Positions 42,801-53,650 of a stretch of DNA of 64,000 nt are shown piece after piece (position 1 is the stretch's first letter; each line of letters opens with the position of its first letter). Source of the DNA: Nemania diffusa (Eukaryota; Ascomycota; Sordariomycetes; Xylariales; Xylariaceae). The notes under the pieces are model-generated. The model was given only the letters and a program-made list of their open reading frames with translations, was not told where the DNA came from and searched no databases. Position numbers and translations under genes: made by a program. The stretch lies in contig JBBPUQ010000013.1 of assembly GCA_038501195.1 (NCBI GenBank), forward strand, positions 124,001 through 188,000. The letters run 5' to 3'.

Positions 42801-45800
42801 TTCAAATTTTAACTTAAACCGTACAGGGGAATCTGAAGCTTTCCTTTATAAAAAGGATAAAAATAGTTTAGGTTATTACTTAGCAGGTCTTTTAGAGGGT
42901 GATGGATCTATATCTATTCCTGGTTTAGGAGCTACAACAATGAATAGAATACTTAATCCTAGAATAGTGTTTACTACACATGTTAATAATGTAGGTATGT
43001 ATGTTTTTCTTCAGTCAGAATTAGGGGGTGTAGGTCGTTTTCAAACTTCAGGAACTAATACACTTCGTTATATTATAGGAGATAAAGAAGGAATTCTCCT
43101 TTGTATTAGCTTAATGCATGGTAAACTAAGAACACCTAAAAATAAAAGATTTAATGATTTGATTAAAGGATTAAATCTTAAATATTCCTTAAATATAGCA
43201 GAAAGTTTATTAGATACTTCTGATTTTGGAGATAATAGTTGACTTACAGGTTTTACAGAAGCAGATGGGCATTTTGGTATTAAATATGTGGAAAGTAAAC
43301 CTAAATCAGATACTCGTAAAAGATCTGTAAGTGAAAGTGTAAGTTTAAAATTTAGATTAGATCAACGTGCATATGATAAGCCTACATCTTCAGATATGTT
43401 ACCTTTTATGGAAAATTTAGCCTCGTTTTTAAGATGTAATGTTAAAAGTTATAATAGTAATAAATCACATTCAGAGGTATTATCTTTGTCTGTAACATCT
43501 ATAGAAAATACCAAGTTACTTATAAATTATTTGAAAAAATATCCTTTATTAGGTGAAAAATGATATAATTATAATAAATGAAGTACTGTTTACTATATGA
43601 TAATATCCAAAGAGCATCTTACTAAAAAAGGGAGATTAGAGATTAGATCTTTAATAGGTTTATACGCGGAGGCTCAGGCTGAGCCTCAGGCTACACAAAT
43701 TTAGTTGCTTTATTTTTTTTTAGTTAACCGATATTAGGCGGCGGCTACGCTACACAAGTTAGTAAAATTTAGAAAAAAAAAATTAAAGATATGTATTATA
43801 AAGTGCTCTCTTAAAATTTTACTATTTGCTGGAAAATCTTATAATATAAGACAATCAGCAGGAAACCAAAGGACGTATAATTATCCCTCTAGGATCTTCA
43901 GAGACTACACGTAAAAATTTTATGCGTTATTTTTTTTTTAACCCATTAAATAAGATATAGTCCGATTAATATAGTGATATATTATTAACATATTGACTTT
44001 TTTAGGTAACCACACAAAAAATAAACCACGTTTTATGCTAACTTATTTTAATCTTAGATTATCTTTACAAAACGACCGGCTTTCTAATAAATTACTATTC
44101 ACAAGAGTGACAGGAAATTATTCACCTAAAGACATTTTTAGGGTGAATTTGGTTACACCTTCAACTAGAAAACTTCATACTAGTGTTTCTAATCAATTAG
44201 GATTCTACCTAGCTGGTTTAATAGAAGGTGACGGGTCAATAATTTTGAGAAAAGGGGAAAGGGAAAAGATTTCTCCGAAAATAGTTTTTACTTTTTCTGA
44301 AAGAGAAGTACCTATGTATGAAAGATTGCAACAAATTCTTAATACAGGGTCTATCAATATAGATAAAAAGGAAAATGGAGTTGTAGGTAGATATAGTATA
44401 ACTAATGCCGATGCAATTATAAGTTTGATTAATCTTGTTAATGGAAAATTTCGTACTCCAAAGATTCAAGCTCTGTATAAAGCAATAGACAATCTTAATA
44501 AGTGGCGTAATGCTAATATTATTAAATTATCGTTAGATTCAAGTAGTTTAGATTCTAATGCATGATTAGCAGGATTCATCGATACAGATGGCCATTTCTC
44601 TATAAAATTAACAGGTAGTTACGGATCGGATGAACATCAAACTCGGGGAAGAGTACAATGTGTATTTTCTGTTAACCAAAGTGAGCTTAATAGAGTAACG
44701 AAGGAATCTAATGTACCTTTTATGACAAAGGTAGCCGAATTTTTCCAGGTTAATTTATTACACAAAGTAGAGAAAGCTTCGGTATCAAGAGGGTCAGCTA
44801 ATACAATTAGTTTTTTTGCTCAATCTGATCGTAAACATTATATTATAACTACCTATTTAAGTATATTCCCTTTAATGTCTAGTAAACATCTCAACTATTT
44901 AGCTTTTTTTAAAGGTTTATCTTATTTAGGTAAACGTTTAACTAAGGATGAGATACTTGAAATAAGAGCTATAAAAAGTTCTATGAACAAAAATCGTACA
45001 TATTACAATTGAGATCATTTAACCGATTTTTATAGTTAGTAATATTTAACTGTCAGTGTTTAAATTTTTAGGTTGGTACTCTTTAGCTTTTATCTGTCTA
45101 ATCTGTTTTTCCTTTTTGTGCGAAGCGCTAAGCGGCGGAAAGGGGTATACGGAAAGCCGGGTCTTTAGTATTCAATACAAGACAATATAAAAAAGACAGA
45201 CGATAGATAGGCTAATGTTAACCGTCATTTATTGACTTTTTTAGGAAATCACACTTTGGCTGTGCAAAAAGGGTTAAATCTAGGTGTTCTTTTATTTATA
45301 GTATCTGAAGCTTTATTTTTTATGGCGATTTTCTGAGCGTTTTTTCATAGAGCATTGTGAATAGAAACCAAACTTCGGGGAAGTCCTAAAGCTCTAATAA
45401 CTAAGCTTTTTAAGGAAACTTTTAAAGTGGCTTTATTAAGGATTAAAGGTATAGTAACATCATTAGAGATTATTGGTATAAACCAATGAATGGGTGATCG
45501 CGGATCTAAGTCAGATAGTCTCATATCTGTAAAAGAGCAACGAGTAGACGGTTTCTCTATATCATCTAGATATGGTAAGGTGTACTCTAAGTGCCAAGGA
45601 AACTTGGTATTTATGTATAATAATTATGTATTTAATCAAAGTTTTAACTATTTTTATTCTTCTAAAGTCCGGTATTCTAGCTATGCTACGTCTTCTAAGT
45701 TAAATCCTTACTATGTTAGCGGGTTTACTGATGGAGAGGGTTGTTTTTTTGTGAGTGTAAGTCCAGATTCTAAATATAATACTAATTTTAGAGTAAAAGC

Positions 45801-48800
45801 CACCTTTAAGGTGGGTGTGCATATAAAAGATATTGCTTTATTAGAAGAAATAAAGTTATTTTTTAATGTAGGTAATATTACAAAATTAGGAGAAGAATCT
45901 GTACAATATAGAGTATCAGCTATTAATGATTTAAATGTTATTATTAACCATTTTAATAAATTCTCTTTATTAACTTATAAACAATTAGATTTTCTACTAT
46001 TTAAGGAAGTAGTAGAGCTAATTAAAGATAAAAAACATTTAAGTCTAGAAGGTTTAAATCGGATTATCTCTATTAAAGCGTCATTAAATAGTGAAGAATT
46101 ATCGGATAAATTAAGCTTAAGTTTCCCCAATATAGTTCCTGCTTTAAAACCAAAAGCTTACGATAAAAAAATAAAAAGTTTACATTGATTAGCTGGTTTT
46201 ACTGACGCAGAGGGGTGTTTTTTTATAGCATTAAAAAAATCATTGTTGTCCAAATTAGGGGAAACAGTTTGATTAAGGTTTATTTTAACTCAACATTTAA
46301 GAGATAAAGATTTATTAGAAAGTATAATTTGTACTCTAGGTTGTGGTAGATACATAACTAAGCCTGGTTATGGGGAAATTATAGTCGAAAAGTTTTCAGA
46401 TGTTTATGGGAAAATTCTTCCTATTTTTGAAGAATTTAAATTACAAGGTATAAAGTCCAAGGAATTTGAGGATTTCAAAAAAGCGGCCTTAATAATTAAA
46501 GATAAAACACATCTAACTAGAGAAGGGTTGGATTGAAGTAAAAAAAATAAAAGGAAGAATGAATAAAAATAGAAAATATTAAAGGTTACATAACGTAATA
46601 GTGCATAAATTTAAAACCAAAAACAAATTTTTTTTTTGCTTATATAGTAATAAATTCAATGAGTGCTTTGACACCTACAATTGAATTGGCCGGAGCTTGA
46701 CCACCTTTGGGTATCACGCCGGTTAATCCCTTTGAACTTCCTTTATTAAATACGGTAATCTTACTTTCAAGTGGAGCTACTATTACTTATGCCCATCATT
46801 CTCTTATATCAGGGGAAAGACAAGGTGCTTTATATGGTACTATTGCGACAGTTCTATTAGCAATTATATTTACTTGCTTTCAAGGAGTAGAGTATAGTAT
46901 ATCCTCATTTACTATTAGTGACGGTATTTTTGGTACATGTTTTTATTTTAGTACCGGCTTCCACGGCTTGGCTATATTATTAAAAAGAAATATCACTATT
47001 CATTCAAGAAATCTTAAACCTAATAAAAATTTTATTAATAAAAGGTTTTATTCTACCGCTAAAGCGGAGGAAAATTTAGAATTATGTCCAAATTGAGTTA
47101 CAGGATTTTGTGATGCTGAAAGTAGTTTTAGTTTAAAGACTTCAAAAAAAAGTACTATTCGGGCTAAATTAGGATTGAGAGTAATACCTGATTTTAAAAT
47201 AGAATTACACAGTAGAGATGTGATATTATTAAGAAAAATAAGAAATTTTTTTGGTGTAGGTATAGTAAGCGAACGTTTAGATAGAAACGCAGTAACTTAT
47301 AGTGTCCAATCTGTTAAGGATCTTTTTAATATTATCATACCTCATTTCGATAAATATCCATTAGTGACTCAAAAAAGAGCAGATTATATTTTATTTAAAG
47401 AAGCTGTTAATTTAATATATTCTAAATTGCATTTAGATATCGAGGGAGTTTATAAAATTATGGCTTTAAAAGCGTCAATGAATTCAGGATTATCTGATTA
47501 TCTAAAGACTCAATTTCCTACTGTATTACCCGTAGGACGTCCTATGGTGGAATATAATAATTTTCATCCTAATTGATTAGCTGGTTTTACGGATGGAGAA
47601 GGCTGTTTTTATGTAAAAATTCTACAATCTAAAACTATATCAGGTTATCAAATTATTTTATCATTTTCTATTTCTCAACATATAATAGATGAGAAATTAT
47701 TAACTAAAATAATGGATTATTTTGGGGGAGGAATAATTGAAAAAGTCCGTACGAGACTTACTACTGCTACATTTGTTATATATAAATTTGATTATCTCCA
47801 AAATAAAATAATACCCTTTTTTGAAAAATATCCTTTACAAGGAATAAAAAAATTAGATTATCTGGATTTTTGTAAAATTGCTAATCTTATGTTAACTAAA
47901 GAACATTTAACACCTGAAGGTGTAAAAAAAATAAAATCTTTAAAATCTGGAATGAATAGTGGTAGAATTTAAATACAAATATGTAGGCCCTGTTAATTTT
48001 AAATAAATATTTATAATAAATATTCAAAAAATTTAACAGCAAATAAATTTAATTGCATAGATATTTTTTTCTATTTTCCTTTTTTTATGACAAAAAGAAA
48101 AAAAAATACTCCGCTACTATAGCAAGGAGGGACTAAAAAAAAAAAGATGATATGCAGCCAAATAATTCTAAATTATTACATAAAATAATTTTAATTAAAG
48201 GTTCAACGACTAACATTATAGTATAAAACTATAATATAAATTTTACTAGACAATATATTGCATATGTCTAGATGATATAGTCTAATCAGTTATGAAAATA
48301 ACTGAATAAAGAAATACTAGTTGGACATTATTATTATAAATAATCGTCAGCTTATTTTCTTTAAATATTGATTAATATTGTTTAGACTATTATTAAGTCA
48401 GAGCTTGCGGCATGATAAATATTTAACGACGGATTGATTAGTAGTCCCCTTTTTTTTTATAACCATAAAAACACAAACACTTCCTCAGATAAATTAGAGA
48501 TTAATATACCAGAAAGAAATTCTTTTTATTTAGTGCTACGCAGAGAATTTATAGAATGATTTGTAGGATTTGTAGATGGAGAAGGTAATTTTCATATTAG
48601 ACTTAGTAATTTAAATGATACTACATATAAATCTGCTCAATTTACATTTCAAATAGGTCTTCATAAGGATGATTTAAATACATTAGAATATATTCAAAAA
48701 AATATAAGGTGTGGACATATATCTAAATCTGGAAATAAAGTTAATTATTTTGTTAATGATCTAAATTCATTATTATATATTATAATACCTATTTTCAATT

Positions 48801-50738
48801 ATGTTAATCTTAATAGTTCTAAATACCATTATTTTGAAGTATTTAAAAAAGCAGTATTATTAACTAAAGATAAAAGTCATTTGACAGTAGAAGGTAAATC
48901 TACAATAATTAAGTTAAAAAAAGAAATGAGTGAAATGTCAGGTAAATGAATTCCTAGTTCTATACAATCCAAAATACATATAACTAAGTATTGATTAATT
49001 GGATTTATAGATGCAGAAGGTTCATTTTCAACAAATAAATATGTCCCTAGGTTTAAGTTAGAGAGTCATATTAAAGAATTAGAATTATATAATAAAATAA
49101 AAGAATTTTTAGTAGTAGGTAATGTTTTATTAACTACACCTAGAGTTTATAGAGATAATAGTAATCCAACTATAGTTTTAGAAATAAATAAAATTAGTTA
49201 TCTTTTAAATAATTTAATACCTTTAATGCAAGATAATGGTCATGTTTTATTAAAAACTTTAAAGGCTCAAGATTTTATACTATGAAAAAATCTAATAGAT
49301 TTATATTACAAAGGTTATCATACTACACTAGAAGGTAAATATATATTTGATTTAATAAAATCCATAATTAACAAACATAGACTATCTACTTATGAGGGAT
49401 CCGACACTAAAGAACACATATCTATCTCTTTTATTAATGATTTATTCTCTAAAATTTATTTAATAGACAGTCCTTATGAAATAAAACAGGGATTGAGATA
49501 TATTAGAGGTACTAATAAATTAGTAAGTGAGTCTTCTTCAATAATTGTAATAGATACTAATAAAAATAGTGAATCTAATTATAGTAGTATGACAGAATGT
49601 GCTCAAAGTCTTAATATATCTAGAGTAACCATAAAAAAATATTTAACTTCAGGAAAATCTTATAAAGGGTATTTCTTTATTTATAAATCTTAATCTAATT
49701 ATTTACTGATAAAGCGTTTTTAAGTTATAATGAAAATTGAATAAAAAAAAAGTAAATAGCAAAAAAGTCTTTATTTAAACCTTAAGTTGACGGCGCCCTC
49801 TATCAGGCTTTGAATAAAAAATCAAGATAATTTGCTGCCGAGTTAATGTATAATATATTTATACATTAAAAGGTTCAACGACTAGTTAATAAATATTTAA
49901 ATTTATTTTACTATATTATATATAATGAGAATATAGTAAAATAAATAAAATGACGTAAACCTTTTCATGTTAATTATAAATAAATTGTTTTTATATATCT
50001 TTGCTGCTTCTCACCTAGCCTTAGCAATATGCTAGGTGTCCGTATCCCTCGGCTTATTTTATTAAGGAAGCAAACGTATTTTTAATATATTTAAATAGTA
50101 TAATTAATTATAATTGTTATAAGATTAATTCTAAAAAAATTTGTTTATGAGCACTAACATTGATGACATAGTCTAAACAATATTGAAAAATATTGATTAA
50201 TAATTTTGTACACGTGTTGATAGGGACAATTTTTATAGGTACGGCTTTATGAAGAATATATAGATATCATTTAACTGATAACCACCATTTGGGATTCGAG
50301 GCATCAATTTTATACTGACATCAAAAAAAAAAAAGTAAGGTGTCGTGGGTAGCTTCTAATTCCCTCCTACGTAGTAAGGAATCCCACTTAATCGTTTATT
50401 GTTATAAAGCTACATGGTGAAATAGCCTTCTTCGTAATATATACGAAAGCGTAGCCTATTATAACAGAATTTTGTGGTAACGATTTAACGAAACACAATA
50501 ATTATTAAATGATTTAATAAGGTGAAAACGGGTTAATGACAGCTACTGTAGAAGACCGTCGGTGGTTAAATACATCGCTACAGACTGGTTCACCTACGTA
50601 GAGCTGAAATGCTCGCGAATGTACAGTCGGAACTTAGGATAAAGTTTCTCTTTACTTTAATATTATAGATACTTAAGTTTGTTTGTGGATGTAGTCTGAC
50701 TTTTTTTGTACGTTTCTGTTTATTACTGAGGTTCTTAA
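39839..50738 (+). CDS. cox3: Cytochrome c oxidase subunit 3 (six exons)
   Basis: Core membrane subunit of complex IV. Exons are 39839-40040, 42680-42696, 45235-45348, 46662-46968, 50209-50321 and 50682-50738 (810 bases, 269 residues, the standard length). The junctions restore [52 protein letters not shown] and LYWH/FVDVVW, ending SVYYWGS. Exon 2 is only 17 bases. A second copy of the exon 3 head lies at 43996 and a second copy of the last exon at 52112. The gene is intact after splicing. Confidence 0.92.
40041..42679 (+). other. cox3 intron 1, group II
   Basis: Domain V GAGCCGTGATGATGG..CCGGTTC at 42605-42639, 3' end AC. The 5' end GGGCGACC departs from GTGCG, though it gives the correct protein frame. 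Clearly more GC-rich than its surroundings. Confidence 0.85.
40562..42568 (+). CDS. Group II intron reverse transcriptase / maturase / HNH endonuclease
   Basis: 668 codons from ATG 40562 to TAG 42566. The N terminus has [10 protein letters not shown] (40598). The RT blocks are [62 protein letters not shown] and YVRYADDF. The maturase domain follows, then an HNH-like end ([30 protein letters not shown]; the second Cys pair is altered). Trp is written with TGG and TGA, unlike its neighbours, and GC is higher, suggesting recent arrival. No interruptions. Confidence 0.92.
42697..43704 (+). CDS. LAGLIDADG endonuclease fused to cox3 exon 2 (module a)
   Basis: Open in frame from exon 2 to TAG 43702. 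[13 protein letters not shown] (about 42873), [13 protein letters not shown], then [13 protein letters not shown] (about 43243) and [17 protein letters not shown] short Glu-Ala-Gln repeat ([10 protein letters not shown]) closes it. The fusion has no RxY/S site, unlike most others. Intact. Confidence 0.85.
43996..45039 (+). CDS. LAGLIDADG endonuclease fused to a duplicated cox3 exon head (module b)
   Basis: Open from TFLGNHT (the exon copy) through a basic leader with TRKL/HTSVS (44166), [13 protein letters not shown] (about 44208), [13 protein letters not shown] and [13 protein letters not shown] (about 44563) to TAG 45037. No stops. Its being in frame with the exon copy shows that the copy once acted, or still acts, as its upstream exon. 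Confidence 0.82.
45349..46661 (+). other. cox3 intron 3, group I
   Basis: Joins AFFH/SALTP. Core at 45365-45600, atp6 intron 2 family. Confidence 0.82.
45613..46579 (+). CDS. LAGLIDADG endonuclease, cox3 intron 3 (late frameshift)
   Basis: From ATG 45613: [12 protein letters not shown] (45667), [13 protein letters not shown] (about 45712), then [13 protein letters not shown] (about 46186). Near 46535 the frame slips, so the final GRMNKNRKY (ending at TAA 46577) is in another frame; as written the protein stops slightly early. Only the last 15 or so residues are affected, so activity is conceivable. Confidence 0.78.
46969..47972 (+). CDS. LAGLIDADG endonuclease fused to cox3 exon 4
   Basis: Open in frame with the exon to TAA 47970. 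[13 protein letters not shown] (47043) is a clear cleavage-like site, then [13 protein letters not shown] (about 47092) and [14 protein letters not shown] (about 47571), ending SGMNSGRI. Intact. Confidence 0.87.
48446..49693 (+). CDS. LAGLIDADG endonuclease with NUMOD-like tail, second module of cox3 intron 4
   Basis: Open in frame 2 from about 48446 to TAA 49691, with no ATG before the domain, so the start is non-AUG or the ORF is translated from a fusion now lost. [13 protein letters not shown] (about 48558), [13 protein letters not shown] (about 48992), and a tail with [22 protein letters not shown] that resembles NUMOD1. Otherwise intact. Confidence 0.78.
50322..50681 (+). other. cox3 intron 5, small group I, no ORF
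   Basis: 360 bases. Core AAGACCGTCGGTGG..TCGCTACAGACTGG..GAATGTACAGTCGG at 50550-50632, the same family as rns 915 and nad6 intron 2. The HEG of this family lies just after the gene (50790). Confidence 0.85.
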
Positions 50739-50789
50739 CTGTTAACTCGGAAATATCATCTTATAAATATAATAGAATGATTAATTCTC

Positions 50790-52032
50790 TACATAGAAAA
50801 CAAGTCTCTTCGCAGACTTTCATAAGATCAGAATCCTTAGGCGATAAAGATAAATTTATTGACTGATTTCGGGGATTTACAGACGGAGAGGGCCATTTTT
50901 ATATTAATATGAAATCTTTAACAGTTTGCAGTTTTAGATACGAAATACATTTACATTCTGATGATAGACCGCTTCTAGAATTTATCGAAAAAAAAAATTA
51001 GGTATTGGTAAGGTATATACTTCAGATCTAAAGTCTACTACTTTCCTTATATCCACTTTAAATGAAATAAAAGTAATAATCGAAATTTTTTCTAAATACC
51101 CCCTTAACTCTACTAAACATCTTAATTTTTTAAGCTTTAAAAGAGCTTTCGAGTTATATACAAAAACAGAAAATAGATCTGAAAGTACATTACAAGAAAT
51201 AGCTAAGATTAAAAATGGTATGAATTCGAAAAGGGTTGATTTTACAATGCCCGAATCGCATAAACCGGTAATAACTCCATACTGATTACTTGGGTTTGTG
51301 GAAGGGGAGGGTTCATTTTCCGTACGAATAGCCTCCGGTAAATTCGAATTAGCATTTGCTGTAAGCCAAACTTCTAAGGATGAAACTTTAATGAATTCTA
51401 TAAAAGACTTCTTTAATAATCTAACTGGTGCTGATAAATACGGATCGGATGTTGTGAAGAAGTCCCTTTACACTCCTAAAGGTGCTAATCATAAACAAAC
51501 TATCCAACTAGTTATCACCCGTATGGATTTTATCGGAGATACTCTTATAGATTTTTTTAATTCTATGGTTTGGTATTCTAAAAAGGCATTAGATTTTAAA
51601 GATTGAGTACTTATATATAAGCTTAAAGAAAGAGGTCAACACCATCAAGAAGAAGGGATAAAATTATTAAACCTTCTGGTTAGCCAAATGAATAATAATC
51701 GATTGTCTACGTCTGGTAAACCAACCGTTGACAGGAATCAATTGTTGATAGATATAACTAAAATGTTAAATGGTCCTTCTAACTTCGAGATTAAAGATGG
51801 TCGTAAAATCATAAAATCATCAAATAAGTTAGTTGGTGTAGGAAAACAAACGATCGTACATTTACTAGAAGAAAAAGGAGGGGTTATTAAAACTTTTTAT
51901 TCTATTAGTGATTGTGCTAAACATTTAGGCGTATCACGTACTTTTGTTTACGCTAGATTAAAAGACGGTAAATCCTTTCTCTTTGAGGAAAAAAAGGTTC
52001 TGGTTAAATATGATGATAATTATGAAAGTTAA
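50790..52032 (+). pseudogene. LAGLIDADG endonuclease after cox3, one frameshift
   Basis: From about 50790: WFRGFTDGEGHFY (about 50867), frame change at an A run (about 50989-50998), WLLGFVEGEGSFS (about 51284), then a NUMOD1-like tail (STFYSISDCAKHLGVSRTFVYARL) ending at TAA 52030. The same subfamily as the nad6 intron 2 HEG, which matches the core type of the small cox3 intron 5. It may have been displaced from that intron. Confidence 0.78.
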
Positions 52033-52111
52033 GATCAAGGTAGAATGCCTAAAGCATTAATGTCGTCAATGGTTCCAGGTTTTATATTGTTTGCTTATTT
52101 TACGGATTTAT

Positions 52112-52168
52112 TTTGTTGATGTGGTATGACTTTTTTTGTATGTTTCTGTTTACTACTGGGGATCTTAA
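52112..52168 (+). pseudogene. Duplicate of the last cox3 exon
   Basis: Reads [18 protein letters not shown] and TAA, the same protein as 50682-50738 but with 5 or so silent changes, including TGG for TGA. Either the ancestral terminus or an alternative last exon. Confidence 0.88.
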
Positions 52169-53205
52169 ATGTTAATTTAATTTTAAATTTGGTTTGAGGC
52201 GGCGGCTATCCTAATATACTTTGTCCCATATTTATCTTGATACTCCAGTGGGGTGCGGCAGCTTAGCTGCCGCACCCCCCCCCCCCACTGGAATAAAGTA
52301 ATCACGATTACTAGCGAGTTTTTTTAATGATCGAAGTTTACCGTGGATTATAATAAAATAATTAAGTATCTAGTTAGTGTAGAATAAGTGAATCTCCTCC
52401 TTAGGCAGTTTCGGCATAAATTTTGTCCGTAGCTTAAGAGTCGATACTCGGCGACTTATTTGAGGTATGGTGGCGGGTTGCATACGCACAAGCTATATTT
52501 TACCTATATATTTAGATCTCAAGCTTGAATGCAAAATAGCAAAGCATACTAATTTGTAAAGTTTTCCAAGGGTATACTTCGCAGGGAAAGGGTATAAAGG
52601 ATCTGCAATAATTAATTAGGGGGGGGGGGGGGGGGGGGCTCAATCAGGTTCATCGTTATGTAATAGTATATAAATTGCACGGATTTAATTTGAGGAGAAG
52701 TATGTCGTATTAATATGGCTAATATTCTTTTATTAGATTCTTTAATTTAACAGGTAAAATGCATTTTTGATAAGAATGATATTCAAGTTCAAGTCTTGAA
52801 AGAATTAAAATTATAGATTTAAATTATATAGTTTTGCATATCTTAATTTAAGAAACCTATATTTTTTTTTTGACGCTGCGTTATTTACAGCGGCGCAAAA
52901 ATACATTTTTGTACTTTTTATAAGGAGCTCTTTTTAGCGGTATACTTCTTAGCTTTTTTATCTTAAATTGCTTAAATTATTCTTTGTTTATTACTGTAGT
53001 TTTTAGTTTGCTGCAAATAAAGATAATAAAATATTTATTATCTTTATAAGAGAATTGTGTGAGCGGTTTAATTTAAAGGACCTGTTTTTAGTATAAATCA
53101 TTTATAAGAAGTAATATGAATAAAAGTAGATCTTATGAAGAACGTTTAAATCATTTAGAGTAGCTGTTTAACATACGGAAGGTTAAGAGTTCTATTCTCT
53201 TATCT
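52169..53205. other. Long non-coding stretch with repeat fragments
   Basis: No gene found. Contains the hairpin at 52245, a run of about 18 G (52620-52638), a 5' fragment of trnS(uga) (53050-53085) and a 3' fragment of a trnV-like gene (53159-53207). The rest is AT-rich. Confidence 0.55.
52245..52291. repeat. First-hairpin fragment of a double-hairpin element
   Basis: CCAGTGGGGTGCGGCAGC-TTA-GCTGCCGCACCCC..CCACTGG: a near-perfect stem, the left hairpin of the elements at 26438 and 56859 without the right one. Confidence 0.75.
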
Positions 53206-53339
53206 CCCGGCGAGGTGCGGCAGCGAAGCATTATAAAAAAGAACCAAATATATTTTTTAGGGAGGTCCCACAGGTTCCAGCCGCCTTAAAGGATAAAATT
53301 AATTAATATATTAATTAATTTTGCAGGCGGCCGGAACTA
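53206..53339 (+). repeat. Double-hairpin element, copy 3 (long form)
   Basis: GGTGCGGCAGCGAAGCATTATAAAAAAGAACC spacer, TTTTTTAGGGAGGTCCCACA, then the GGTTCCAGCCGCC / GGCGGCCGGAAC hairpin. Matches copy 1 in reverse. Confidence 0.87.
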
Positions 53340-53388
53340 CGTTATTTTACATAAATAAGTTCTTAATGATTAGAAATATAATAGAGAT

Positions 53389-53459
53389 TATTAGCTCAAT
53401 GGTAGAGCGGCGGCTGTTTAACACACAGATTGTCGGGAGTTCAATTCTCTTATTTCTTA
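53389..53459 (+). pseudogene. trnV-like gene (AAC), degenerate copy
   Basis: Nearly the same as 39596-39670 including anticodon loop TTAACAC, but the 5' acceptor strand (AGAGATTATTAGCTC) no longer pairs with ATTTCTT. Part of a duplication of about 130 bases shared with 39600-39735. Confidence 0.65.
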
Positions 53460-53492
53460 CATATAAGTTACTTTACTAATTTTATATTTCAT

Positions 53493-53583
53493 AGAGATTA
53501 GCTCAATGGTAGAGCAACCCTTTAGGGATTATATTACACTTGCAAAAAATTTATAGTGATGAGGGTTTACCCTCATCACTGTA
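53493..53583 (+). pseudogene. Truncated trnV-like gene ending in a hairpin element
   Basis: AGAGATTAGCTCAATGGTAGAGCAACC, then TTTAGGGATTATATTACACTTGC and the TTTATAGTGAT hairpin (GATGAGGG-TTTA-CCCTCATC) at 53542-53583. The same truncation is at 34173-34273. Confidence 0.65.
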
Positions 53584-53650
53584 CAATTCATTTTAGTTTT
53601 AAATTATATACTATGTATTAAGATAACATAAAAATTTTGAAAATTTCTAC

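Larger units (their letters stand above)
42697..45234 (+). other. cox3 intron 2, two tandem group I modules
   Basis: Module a (42697-43995) has a full core at 43850-43980 (TTGCTGGAAA..ATCAGCAGG, CAGAGACTACACG, ATATAGTCCG) and ends in TATTG. A 20-base copy of the exon head ACTTTTTTAGGTAACCACAC follows. Module b then ends in TATTG before the real exon ACTTTTTTAGGAAATCACAC. No intact core is evident in module b. Confidence 0.7.
46969..50208 (+). other. cox3 intron 4, two group I modules in tandem
   Basis: Joins GFHG/LHVLIG. Two similar core parts, AAAGGTTCAACGACTAAC..GATATAGTCTAATC (48199-48290) and AAAGGTTCAACGACTAG..GACATAGTCTAAAC (49868-50178), each follow one HEG. The exon-like TAGTTGGACATTATTATTATAA at 48329 may be a relic of the next exon between the modules. 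Confidence 0.7.

Noticed and set aside
45349..45612. Extended HEG start upstream of 45613 in cox3 intron 3
   Set aside because: The open frame crosses the intron core; ATG 45613 is after the core and gives a normal HEG leader.
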